From the NCBI GenBank assembly GCA_018897875.1, contig JAHIKF010000441.1, forward strand, positions 1 through 8,482: a DNA stretch of 8,482 nt. Reading direction: 5' to 3'. The notes under the pieces are model-generated. The model was given only the letters and a program-made list of their open reading frames with translations. It did not search any database and was not told where the DNA came from. Shown piece by piece: positions 1 to 5,620 of the stretch; position 1 is the stretch's first letter; every line of letters starts with the position of its first letter. Position numbers and translations under genes: made by a program. The DNA comes from Pseudomonadota bacterium. Its GTDB lineage: Bacteria > Desulfobacterota > Desulfobaccia > Desulfobaccales > 0-14-0-80-60-11.

Positions 1-1
1 C

Positions 2-577
2 AAGCTCCGGGTGCTCTCCGGCAACCACCGGGTCCAGGCGGGCCGCCAGGCCGGGGTGGAGCAGATACTGGTGATGGTGGTGGGCGACGAGAAAGATGCC
101 GATGAGCGCCTGGCTATCCAGCTCTCCCATAACGCCATCGCCGGCCAAGACGACCTGGTGATCCTGAAGGACCTTTGGGAGAGCATCGAGGACGTGCAGG
201 CCAAGGTTTACGCCGGGCTGGACTCCGACACCGTGAAGGCCCTGCAGGGTATCCAATTCGCGGCCATCGCCGAGCAGCGTCTCCAATACAAAATAGTCAC
301 CTTCACATTCCTGGGCCATGAGGTTGAAAATCTGGATGAGCTTATGAAGGCAATAGCGGTGGCTTTTGCTTCGGATGTGGTTTACCTGGCAACCCTCGAA
401 GCCTACGCCCCTCTTTACGAGCTGATGTTGAAGATCAAAAAGCACTGCCTGATCAAAAACACGACCGCGGCGTTCATGAAGTATAACGAGTTGGCCCTGA
501 TCGGGTATGACCAGATGGTGAAGGTTGAAGCAGAACATTGTGGAGCAGCAGACTCCGGGGAGGGGGTGATTTCATGA
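2..577 (+). CDS. ParB-like nuclease-domain protein, 5' end outside window
   Basis: The reading frame is open from the window edge (base 2), so the start lies upstream; the GTG at 11 falls inside the conserved domain and is not a credible start. The visible N-terminus contains the ParB/Spo0J N-terminal core motif SGNHR followed by an alanine/glycine-rich helix, and then a stretch (about residues 25-60 of the visible part) typical of the fold, ending in SHNAIAGQDD. The remainder is mostly helical and I recognise no second domain in it. ParB-like domains of this kind are common in phages and plasmids, where they act in DNA binding, partition or nucleotide-dependent DNA clamping; which applies here cannot be told. 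Base composition changes abruptly near base 285, from about 64% to about 49% GC by hand count, so the gene may be a recombinant. It ends in an ATGA overlap with the next gene. Confidence 0.82.
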   Translation, partial: KLRVLSGNHRVQAGRQAGVEQILVMVVGDEKDADERLAIQLSHNAIAGQDDLVILKDLWESIEDVQAKVYAGLDSDTVKALQGIQFAAIAEQRLQYKIVTFTFLGHEVENLDELMKAIAVAFASDVVYLATLEAYAPLYELMLKIKKHCLIKNTTAAFMKYNELALIGYDQMVKVEAEHCGAADSGEGVIS

Positions 578-1236
578 AGTCTGATTTCAAGGAGGATTTG
601 TTGGAAAATACCCTGACCATAAATGAAAGAGCGGAACTGGGAACCCTTGAAGGCATAATCTCACGGGAGATGAAGTCATTCATGGACGTTGGCAATGCGC
701 TACTTACGATTCGGGACCGTCAGCTCTACCGGGAACAGTTCAGAAACTTCAAGGCATATTGTACGGAAAGGTGGGGAATGAGCAAGAATTACGCAAACAG
801 GCTGATAAGCGGGTCTCAGGTGGCGGTCAATTTGGGCGGCCAAGTGATACAAAGGAGCAAAGATGGTGCCCATGGTCACCAACTTTGCTCCCCTTGTGAA
901 ATCCAGCCGACTTCAGAACGCCAAATCCGCCCCCTTTCCCAACTTGAACCCGCGCAGCAGCGTACGGTATGGGAGGAAGCTGTAAAAACCGCCCCGGCTG
1001 GCAAGGCCGTTACCTATACGCAGGTCAAGGCGTTGGTTGCGGAGTTAATCGGCCCTGCCCCCCCGGCACCCCCTAAAAAGAAAGACCCCTACGCCCACTC
1101 CGATGCTCATGCCTTCGCATCCATGGCCATACTCCAACTGGAAAGAATTAGAGATGATGACCCCTTGAGGGTTGAGGGCGTGGGTCGAGTTTCAGAATGG
1201 ATTCAGGAAAAACTAACCGAATGGACTAAAAACTAA
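574..1236 (+). CDS. ParB/KorB-like DNA-binding protein
   Basis: This is a 220-residue protein. The start is the ATG at 574, which overlaps the previous stop as ATGA and has a GGGGAGGGGG-type ribosome site just upstream; an upstream TTG at 538 is less likely. Residues about 25-87 form a helical DNA-binding-like region (start of helix SREMKSFMDVGNALLTIRD, then an aromatic-rich segment around FKAYCTERWGMSKNYANRLI) seen in many plasmid- and phage-borne regulators. Residues 112-160 carry the companion motif PTSERQIRPL followed by QQRTVWEEAV, which in relatives follows the HTH directly. A low-complexity PAPPAPPKKK linker (161-170) leads to a short helical tail. Residues about 93-106 are encoded by an unusual 38-base palindrome that separates the two conserved blocks. 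The likely role is sequence-specific DNA binding for partition, replication control or gene regulation of the element; the exact role is not visible. Confidence 0.75.
   Translation: MKSDFKEDLLENTLTINERAELGTLEGIISREMKSFMDVGNALLTIRDRQLYREQFRNFKAYCTERWGMSKNYANRLISGSQVAVNLGGQVIQRSKDGAHGHQLCSPCEIQPTSERQIRPLSQLEPAQQRTVWEEAVKTAPAGKAVTYTQVKALVAELIGPAPPAPPKKKDPYAHSDAHAFASMAILQLERIRDDDPLRVEGVGRVSEWIQEKLTEWTKN
854..891. repeat. 38-base imperfect palindrome inside the DNA-binding protein gene
   Basis: The outer arms GGAGCAAAG (854-862) and CTTTGCTCC (883-891) are perfect complements. Inside them TGGTG (864-868) pairs with CACCA (877-881), and the centre CCATGG (870-875) is itself palindromic. Only three symmetric positions fail to match (A/A at 863/882 and C/T at 869/876 around the core). 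ACAA (849-852) and TTGT (894-897) can extend the dyad. It is translated in frame with no stop. Either a DNA operator/centromere-like site or an RNA hairpin would fit; an inserted palindromic element is a third option. Confidence 0.8.
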
Positions 1237-1248
1237 AGGAGAAGAACG

Positions 1249-2061
1249 ATGGCAAGAATTCTGGAAACGAACAATTATAGCAAGTTCGTGTTGTCGTTGT
1301 TTAACCGGGAAGTAGGAAGGACATGGCGCCTTGAACAGTCCCTGCTCAAGTATGGGTGGCTTGAGGAATACCCCATGGCCGTGACCAGGCTGGTCGACGG
1401 CAAATTGCGGATAGATGATGGCCACAACCGTTTCTATTCGGCGCGCAAACACGGCATCCCGGTCAAATATGTCGAAACCAACAGCAAGATAACTCAGGGC
1501 GAGAGGGATGGAACCCATACCCCATGGAACCTACAAGACTACATGGGGTCTTTCGCAAAAAACAACTTCGCGGCCTATCTGGCCGTATATGACTATCACA
1601 GGAAAACCGGAATCAAGCTGAACGCTTGCATCTCCATGTTGAGCGGGTCGAGTGCCGGGTCAGGAAACTGGAGGAAGCAATTTAAAGACGGCACTTACCG
1701 TTTAGGTGATCCGGCCCATGCGCTCCTTGTCGCGGACCTCGTGGCTCATTGCAGGAAGCATGAATTTCGCCACTGGAACGATACGCCTTTTGTCAATGCC
1801 CTTTCTAAAATCGCTTGGGCCGAAGTTTTTGATCCCCAGGTTTTGAAGAGCAAGATAACCGCCTTCCCTGAGCATTTGAAGAAGTACGGGACAAGAGAGG
1901 AATATGTTCTGATGCTGGAGGCGATTTACAACCGTTATAGCAAAGACCTGGTGCCTTTGGCCGTTAAGGCAGAGGAAGCCGCCAGGAAAAGAAATGTGGT
2001 CCTAAAGCATGAGGGACGGCCGGTGGGCCGAACTGAGAGAAGGATCGAAGCCGCCCAATGA
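1249..2061 (+). CDS. ParB N-terminal-domain-like protein
   Basis: This is a 270-residue protein starting at an ATG with AGGAG 8-12 bases upstream. Residues about 15-78 resemble a ParB-like nuclease/CTPase N-terminal domain. The segment IDDGHNRFYSARKHGIPVKYV (residues 55-75, shown here in short as IDDGHNRF...GIPV) matches the position where ParB proteins carry their G-[EH]-x-R box followed by an alanine helix. The rest (about 85-250) is predominantly helical with many aromatic and basic residues and I do not recognise it; the C-terminus is strongly basic and could bind nucleic acid. Base composition (near 50% GC) matches the preceding gene, suggesting that the two travelled together. The stop overlaps the start of a micro-gene (ATGA), which points to translational coupling. 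A role in DNA binding or processing for the element is inferred only from the family. Confidence 0.7.
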   Translation: MARILETNNYSKFVLSLFNREVGRTWRLEQSLLKYGWLEEYPMAVTRLVDGKLRIDDGHNRFYSARKHGIPVKYVETNSKITQGERDGTHTPWNLQDYMGSFAKNNFAAYLAVYDYHRKTGIKLNACISMLSGSSAGSGNWRKQFKDGTYRLGDPAHALLVADLVAHCRKHEFRHWNDTPFVNALSKIAWAEVFDPQVLKSKITAFPEHLKKYGTREEYVLMLEAIYNRYSKDLVPLAVKAEEAARKRNVVLKHEGRPVGRTERRIEAAQ

Positions 2062-2180
2062 AAAGACCAACCGTGGAAATTTGGTTCAGGTGCTGGTGTG
2101 GACAGTTGCTTTATGGGGTCCGTCCCGGTGCCCGGTTCGTCTGCCTAAATTGCTGCCGAAAGATAAAGGTTGGAAGATGA
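2058..2180 (+). CDS. 40-residue zinc-ribbon-like micro-protein
   Basis: This very short gene begins at an ATG overlapping the previous stop (ATGA at 2058-2061), and its TGA overlaps the next start (ATGA at 2177-2180). The translation has cysteines at residues 12, 14, 29, 32 and 33, that is a C-x-C knuckle, 14 residues, then C-x2-C(C), with hydrophobic and basic residues between and a basic tail (RKIKVGR). This spacing is what a minimal zinc ribbon looks like. The two precise overlaps and the cysteine pattern together make it a real gene rather than a chance ORF. Small zinc-ribbon proteins of phages (for example the Com type) bind RNA or act as adaptors; I infer a nucleic-acid or protein adaptor role but cannot assign a family. 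Confidence 0.7.
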   Translation: MKRPTVEIWFRCWCGQLLYGVRPGARFVCLNCCRKIKVGR

Positions 2181-2566
2181 TCCCGATGAGTTGGCCAGAC
2201 GCCCTCCTGATCCACCGGGCCGCCGAGAACTTTGAAGGGGCCGCCTTGCTCTCTCAGAGCGCTGTCTTGAAGCGCCTGGCGGCGGCCTGGCCCAAGACCA
2301 GGCGGTCGGGTGAGATCAATACTTCTGCTCAACCCGACACACCGCTGGAGGATTTCTGGAAAGGGATCATGGTAGATTTTAACCATTGGGAGGTCCTGGC
2401 CCAGGCCTCCCCGGTGGAGGTCATGGAGGGCTACCAGGTGCTCCGGGGTAATGGGATCATCCTGCCGGACGGCACCCTGAATCACCTGGCCGGAAGCCTG
2501 CTCAAGAAAGAAGCGGCCGGGAAGCTCATGGCTGACTTTGGCATTAAGCCAGGAGACATGAAGTGA
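2177..2566 (+). CDS. Uncharacterised protein, 129 residues
   Basis: I do not recognise this protein. I place the start at the ATG at 2177 because it overlaps the stop of the zinc-ribbon micro-gene (ATGA) and has GGAAG/AAAGG upstream. An upstream start at 2009 in the same frame would run through both the ParB-like gene end and the micro-gene and gives an unnatural sequence. The product is soluble and mixed helical. It has a central linker rich in polar residues (about 50-63), and its C-terminal half contains a DG turn (LPDGTLN) followed by lysine-rich helices ending in FGIKPGDMK. It is followed immediately by the terminase nuclease gene (TGATG overlap), so a role around packaging or DNA processing is possible by context only. 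Confidence 0.7.
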   Translation: MIPMSWPDALLIHRAAENFEGAALLSQSAVLKRLAAAWPKTRRSGEINTSAQPDTPLEDFWKGIMVDFNHWEVLAQASPVEVMEGYQVLRGNGIILPDGTLNHLAGSLLKKEAAGKLMADFGIKPGDMK

Positions 2567-3057
2567 TGGCTTTTGACTACGAACCCGCCCTGGGCCTCTA
2601 TATTTCGGTTGACCCGGGCTACAGCAATCCGTTCGCCTGCCTCTGGATCATGCCGGTGGAGAAAGGTGAGCGGTTGATGGTGCTGGATGAATACTACCAG
2701 CGCTTCCGGACCACCCCGGAGAACGCTAAGGCTATCGCCAAGCAGCACCAAGAGATGGGGCACCCACCCCTCAGGATGGGTTACGGCGACCCGGCCAACC
2801 CGGAGCGCCTGGTGCTCCTGAGTGAGGTCCTGGGTATCGAGGTCAAGGGGCCACGACTCCCGGTTCGGGTGGGCCAGGAGATGGTGCGCCAATGGATTGA
2901 GCGGCGTTATGACGGGCAACCATGCCTGATCATTCACCACCGCTGCAAGAACCTGATCCGGGAGCTCAAAAATTACCGGGAACACGAGCCGGGCAAAGGT
3001 AACCACCACGCCCTGGACGCCTTGAGGTATTTCTTCTGCGGGTGGCTGGGCGCATAA
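2566..3057 (+). CDS. Stand-alone large-terminase nuclease domain (RNase H fold)
   Basis: This 163-residue protein corresponds to only the C-terminal nuclease half of phage large terminases. Residues 11-28 contain the first strand with the catalytic aspartate (ISVDPGYSNP, D16), followed by LDEYY (E42), then the third metal-binding acid in GYGDPAN (D75), and finally the C-terminal HHALDALRYFF motif (D151). These are the acids expected of the two-metal RNase H/RuvC-like terminase nuclease, so the active site looks complete. There is no ATPase domain upstream: the gene begins at its own ATG, overlapping the previous stop (TGATG) with GGAGA nearby. The matching ATPase half is encoded 2.5 kb downstream at 5621-6514. 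It presumably cuts concatemeric DNA during packaging, as a separate subunit. A free-standing Holliday-junction-type nuclease is a less likely alternative, because the sequence style matches terminases closely. Confidence 0.85.
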   Translation: MAFDYEPALGLYISVDPGYSNPFACLWIMPVEKGERLMVLDEYYQRFRTTPENAKAIAKQHQEMGHPPLRMGYGDPANPERLVLLSEVLGIEVKGPRLPVRVGQEMVRQWIERRYDGQPCLIIHHRCKNLIRELKNYREHEPGKGNHHALDALRYFFCGWLGA

Positions 3058-3071
3058 GGAGGGCTGTTTTA

Positions 3072-3359
3072 GTGGATGCGAATACATTGCACCAAGTAGA
3101 TGAGGTCATGGTGGACAAGGTGGCCGTGGCTTATGGTTTGGCGTTGGGCCTGATTTGTCAGGCGCATAAAATTCCCTTTAAAATGGCAATTTTAATGGTG
3201 CATTTCTGCGGCACCATTTTGGGTCTGGCCGAGAGGGATGTTGCGGCGGTTGATTATGCCATCCAGAAAATGACGGAAGATCCGGAATTTTTATCCAAAC
3301 ATCATGCCACGGAAGAGCAAATCATTCGCGCTATGTGGCCAGATAGAAAAGTGAGTTAG
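3072..3359 (+). CDS. Uncharacterised protein, 95 residues
   Basis: I chose the GTG at 3072 because an excellent ribosome site, AAGGAGGG (3056-3063, overlapping the previous stop codon), sits 8 bases before it; the in-frame GTG at 3042 lies upstream of that site. The protein is helical, with a moderately hydrophobic middle (about residues 15-52) that is not clearly a membrane segment, and a charged C-terminal third ending in DPEFLSKHHATEEQIIRAMWP. The family is unknown. Its position between the terminase nuclease and the DUF1643 gene gives no firm clue. GC content is lower than in the flanking genes, which may indicate separate acquisition. Confidence 0.7.
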   Translation: MDANTLHQVDEVMVDKVAVAYGLALGLICQAHKIPFKMAILMVHFCGTILGLAERDVAAVDYAIQKMTEDPEFLSKHHATEEQIIRAMWPDRKVS

Positions 3360-3363
3360 CCTG

Positions 3364-3858
3364 ATGCCGACCATCTTCTCACCCTGCCGGATTTGGCGCT
3401 ACACCCTGGAGAGAGCTTGGATGCCCCCGGAAGGTTGCATGGGGACCCGGGAAGTGGTGGCCTTCATTGGGCTCAATCCCTCGACGGCAGACGAGGTGAA
3501 GAACGACCCCACGGTGACCCGGTGCATCAACTACGCCCGGCGCTGGGGGTTTCATGGGATGTTCATGCTGAACATTTTCGCCCTGCGGTCAACGGACCCC
3601 CGGGAACTCTACCGGCACCCGGACCCCATAGGCCCGGAGACCGACCGTTATTTGACGGAAGTAATTCAAACGCAGGGAGTGTCCCTGGTGGTGGCCGCCT
3701 GGGGAAACCATGGCGCCCTGCTCAGCCGGGGGTGGGACGTGATCAACCTGGTGCGAAACTCCGGGGTAAACCTGCATCGCCTGGGCGAGCTTACCAAGCA
3801 GGGGCAACCCCGGCACCCTCTTTATCTAAAGAGCGATCTGGAACCGGTGCAGCTATGA
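3364..3858 (+). CDS. DUF1643 family protein
   Basis: This is a 164-residue protein of the usual DUF1643 length. The family hallmarks are all present in order: FIGLNPSTAD (34-43), NDPTVTRCINYARRWG (47-62), a strand LNIFALRSTDP (69-79), then GPETDRYL (90-97), VVAAWGNHG (109-117), and the C-terminal LTKQGQPRHPLYL (143-155). The biochemical function of the family is not established to my knowledge; the conserved Asp/Asn/His positions suggest an enzyme acting on nucleotides, nucleobases or nucleic acid, which is inference. The ribosome site is weak (GTGAG). Its stop overlaps the radical SAM gene start (ATGA at 3855-3858), so the two are probably translated together and may work together. Confidence 0.9.
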   Translation: MPTIFSPCRIWRYTLERAWMPPEGCMGTREVVAFIGLNPSTADEVKNDPTVTRCINYARRWGFHGMFMLNIFALRSTDPRELYRHPDPIGPETDRYLTEVIQTQGVSLVVAAWGNHGALLSRGWDVINLVRNSGVNLHRLGELTKQGQPRHPLYLKSDLEPVQL

Positions 3859-4625
3859 GTGTCATTTATGAGCCCCGCGGTAAAGCCCGTGAATATTCCG
3901 AGTTGGCGGTCAATCTTTATAAGGGCTGTTCGCATGCCTGTGTCTACTGTTACGCACCAGCGGCGACCTTTTGTGACCGGAGAAAATTTTCAAGCCCGGA
4001 TTATATTCAGCCCCGCCCTGACATCCTGAAGACCCTGGAACGAGAGGCCCAGAAAATGTCGGGCGACCCCCGGCGTATCCTCTTGAGCTTCACCTCGGAT
4101 CCCTACCAGCCGGCTGAGCAGACCATGGGGGTTACCAGAAAGGCCCTGAAAACACTCATGGCCCATGGCCTATCAGTCACGATCTTGACCAAAGGGGGGT
4201 CCTGGGGCGTTGTCAGAGACATGGATCTGCTCAAGGCAAACCCCCACAATGCCTGGAGCGTCACCCTGACCCATGATGAACCAGCCTTCAGCCTGGAATG
4301 GGAACCCGGCGCAGCCTTGCCGGAAGACCGGATCGAATCCCTACGCCTGGCCCACTCTGCCGGTATCAAAACCTGGGTCTCCTTCGAGCCGGTACTGGAC
4401 CCGGAGGCGGTTTACCGGCTTCTGGACCAGACCCATGAATTTGTGGACTTTTACAAGGTGGGGAAATTGAACTATCACCCCCTGGCCAAGGAGATTGATT
4501 GGCCGAAATTCAAGGGGGAAATGGAAGAGAGACTCACCCGGCTGGGGAAACACTATTACCTGAAAGAGGATTTAAGGGGAGCAGCCGTCAGAGACGGCGT
4601 CGATAGCATCGGGAAGGTGGGTTGA
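3855..4625 (+). CDS. Radical SAM protein, spore-photoproduct-lyase-like family
   Basis: This is a 256-residue protein. The 4Fe-4S cluster motif C-x3-C-x2-C is at residues 25-32 (GCSHACVYCY). The strand LSFTSDPYQPAEQ (77-89) is characteristic of the SPL-like branch, followed by alternating strands and helices of the partial TIM barrel (TILTKGG at 109-115, SVTLTHDE at 135-142, TWVSFEPVLDP at 173-183) and the terminal KVGKLNYHP (201-209). Radical SAM enzymes use the cluster to cleave S-adenosylmethionine into a 5'-deoxyadenosyl radical; the substrate here is unknown. I see no cysteine in the position region that serves as hydrogen donor in true spore photoproduct lyases, so DNA photoproduct repair is not implied. 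The start is fixed by the ATGA overlap with DUF1643. A longer frame opening at 3393 is only the shadow of that gene. Confidence 0.88.
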   Translation: MSVIYEPRGKAREYSELAVNLYKGCSHACVYCYAPAATFCDRRKFSSPDYIQPRPDILKTLEREAQKMSGDPRRILLSFTSDPYQPAEQTMGVTRKALKTLMAHGLSVTILTKGGSWGVVRDMDLLKANPHNAWSVTLTHDEPAFSLEWEPGAALPEDRIESLRLAHSAGIKTWVSFEPVLDPEAVYRLLDQTHEFVDFYKVGKLNYHPLAKEIDWPKFKGEMEERLTRLGKHYYLKEDLRGAAVRDGVDSIGKVG

Positions 4626-4711
4626 TGGAGGTCACCGTAACCGGATTTGGGAAGTTGCTTCCTCGCATTTACCCCCAGGGGGAACCCCCTGAAAACGTAG
4701 AAAAATTATAA
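4625..4711 (+). CDS. Possible 28-residue ORF
   Basis: An ATG at 4625 overlaps the radical SAM stop (TGATG) and opens a 28-codon frame ending at a TAA 13 bases before the next gene. The peptide starts MEVTVTGFGKLLPRIYP and is acidic and proline-rich at the end. The stop-start overlap is the same arrangement used by most gene pairs in this window, and the gap to the next gene is otherwise nearly filled, which favours a real micro-gene. It has no recognisable family, and a G5/C5 palindrome lies in its 3' half. A chance ORF is quite possible. Confidence 0.4.
   Translation: MEVTVTGFGKLLPRIYPQGEPPENVEKL
4676..4691. repeat. G5/C5 palindrome (hairpin)
   Basis: CAGGGGG (4676-4682), AA, CCCCCTG (4685-4691) is a perfect inverted repeat; as RNA it would form a 6-bp stem with a GAAC loop. 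Five more Cs directly upstream (4672-4676) could compete for the same G-run. No T-tract follows, so it is not a standard terminator. It lies 34 bases before the small-terminase-like gene and could modulate its expression. Confidence 0.5.
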
Positions 4712-4724
4712 GGAAATAAAGGAC

Positions 4725-5240
4725 ATGCCACTTTCGCTGGTCCCTCCGGGTGGTGGGGGCCCAAAAAAGAAGGTCAAGGACATCACGGTGCGTCGGATGG
4801 AACGCATCAAACAGATCCAGGATCTCTTGTTGTCGGGGCTCAAAAAGACGGAGATAGCGCAGAGATTCGGAATTAGCAAGCGACAGGTTGATTCAGACAT
4901 AGAGGACGGCCGCCATTATTACCAGGACGTGGCGATGGGGCTGGACCAGCAGGAAACCATCGGGGAGCAGGTCACGCTCCTGCTGAAGTGTCAATGGCTG
5001 GCCATGCGCGATTACCAGAAGTTTATCAACGAGAACAGCAAGGTTGGTTCTCTCCGCCTGGTGGCGGAGTTTCACACCAAGCTGATGGCTCTGCTCCAGA
5101 CCACCGGGCTGGTCCGGGAAGTGCCGAAGAAATTCATCCTGGAGGATTTCAACCCCTTTGAAGACGAAGAATTTACCATTGAATTTGACGCCCTTATCCT
5201 TAAGGCCAGGGCAAAAGGCATAAAAATCTTCGGGTTTTGA
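4725..5240 (+). CDS. Probable small terminase subunit (HTH protein)
   Basis: This is a 171-residue protein upstream of the terminase ATPase gene. After a glycine/lysine-rich N-terminus (PPGGGGPKKKVKD), residues about 24-62 form a helix-turn-helix: LLLSGLKKTEIAQRFGIS is followed by the recognition helix KRQVDSDIEDG. Residues 76-130 are helical and could oligomerise (RLVAEFHTKLMALLQTTGLV), and the tail is acidic (LEDFNPFEDEEF) before a basic end. Small terminases bind the packaging site through an N-terminal HTH and form rings through a central helical domain, and that is the order seen here. The assignment rests on domain order and position, not on a recognised signature; a generic HTH regulator is the alternative. 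The start ATG has AAGGA 10 bases upstream and AAAGGA immediately before it. Confidence 0.6.
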   Translation: MPLSLVPPGGGGPKKKVKDITVRRMERIKQIQDLLLSGLKKTEIAQRFGISKRQVDSDIEDGRHYYQDVAMGLDQQETIGEQVTLLLKCQWLAMRDYQKFINENSKVGSLRLVAEFHTKLMALLQTTGLVREVPKKFILEDFNPFEDEEFTIEFDALILKARAKGIKIFGF

Positions 5241-5255
5241 AATTTTTCTTATTTT
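5223..5255 (+). terminator. Possible weak terminator, UUCG hairpin over the stop codon
   Basis: AAAATC (5223-5228) and GGTTTT (5233-5238) flank a TTCG tetraloop closed by a C-G pair, and the stop codon sits just after the stem. It is followed by a T-rich stretch (TTTTTCTTATTTT, 5243-5255). The stem is A/U-rich and short, so termination would be partial at best. A second stem, ATTTTTC (5242-5248) with GAAAAAT (5257-5263), overlaps the T-rich tail. Confidence 0.35.
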
Positions 5256-5301
5256 GGAAAAATGGCTAATGTATTTTACAAAAATGTCTATTCCCCACTT
5301 G

Positions 5302-5359
5302 ACCCCCAATTTTGGGGGTGTAGGGATGGTATCCACCATACAGGTGCCACCTACGCCCC
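5302..5359 (+). promoter_or_regulatory. Two mutually exclusive RNA stems sharing one G-run
   Basis: Stem A pairs ACCCCCAA (5302-5309) with TTGGGGGT (5312-5319). Stem B pairs GGGGTGTAGG (5315-5324) with CCTACGCCCC (5350-5359), ten pairs with one G-U, and encloses a further hairpin, ATGGT (5326-5330) with ACCAT (5335-5339). Both A and B need the Gs at 5315-5318, so only one can form at a time, as in attenuators and riboswitches. Further downstream another pair of alternatives exists: ACACG (5406-5410) with CGTGT (5422-5426), versus GTTCGT (5419-5424) with ACGAAC (5442-5447). Function is inferred. Confidence 0.45.
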
Positions 5360-5485
5360 ACCGTTTTCCAGAATAGCGGTCAACCTGAGTAAACCCTTAC
5401 CAAATACACGTTTGCTGGGTTCGTGTAAGCCACGTATTTCGACGAACATGATCTCACCCTATTCATTACCTTGCCTTCCGATCCG

Positions 5486-5547
5486 CCCGTATTTTACCAT
5501 TACGGGTTGCGTGCACGGCGGGTGCTTTGGGGGGCCTCAAAGGCCCC
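5486..5547 (+). other. Two strong hairpins upstream of the terminase ATPase gene
   Basis: CCCGTA (5486-5491) pairs with TACGGG (5501-5506) around a 9-base loop. GGGGCCT (5531-5537) pairs with AGGCCCC (5541-5547) around a CAA loop. Neither is followed by a T-tract, so they are not ordinary terminators. They lie 74-135 bases before the ATPase start and belong to the structured gap. Confidence 0.55.
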
Positions 5548-5620
5548 GGGAGATGATTAGGCACACTGGTTGCTACGGTTCGAATGTTCTCACAGAAGGG
5601 CAATCGTTTGTTGGTATCCC

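Larger units (their letters stand above)
5241..5620 (+). other. Noncoding, highly structured gap between the two terminase genes
   Basis: This stretch of 380 bases has no convincing gene. A 120-codon frame (5262-5624) runs through it and ends in an ATGA overlap with the ATPase start, but its product is nearly devoid of Ala, Glu, Lys and Asp and rich in Pro, Ser, Gly, Cys and His, which is unlike a folded protein. Instead the stretch is dense in perfect inverted repeats, several of them mutually exclusive (listed separately). Possible roles are a cis-acting RNA leader controlling the ATPase gene, or the DNA site recognised by the small terminase during packaging initiation. I cannot decide between these from the sequence. 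Confidence 0.6.

Noticed and set aside
2482..3087. 201-codon minus-strand frame opposite the terminase nuclease
   Set aside because: It is a shadow of a clearly conserved plus-strand gene in GC-rich DNA, with proline/leucine/histidine-rich text and no domain. The same applies to the minus-strand frames at 4893-5339 and 8013-8384.
3393..3854. Upstream extension of the radical SAM frame
   Set aside because: It overlaps the conserved DUF1643 gene in another frame and reads as arginine/proline/glycine-rich noise. The ATG at 3855 overlaps the DUF1643 stop and precedes the conserved domain.
5577..5585. GGTTCGAAT, the sequence of a tRNA T-loop
   Set aside because: The flanking bases do not form a T-stem and no acceptor or anticodon arm can be drawn around it.
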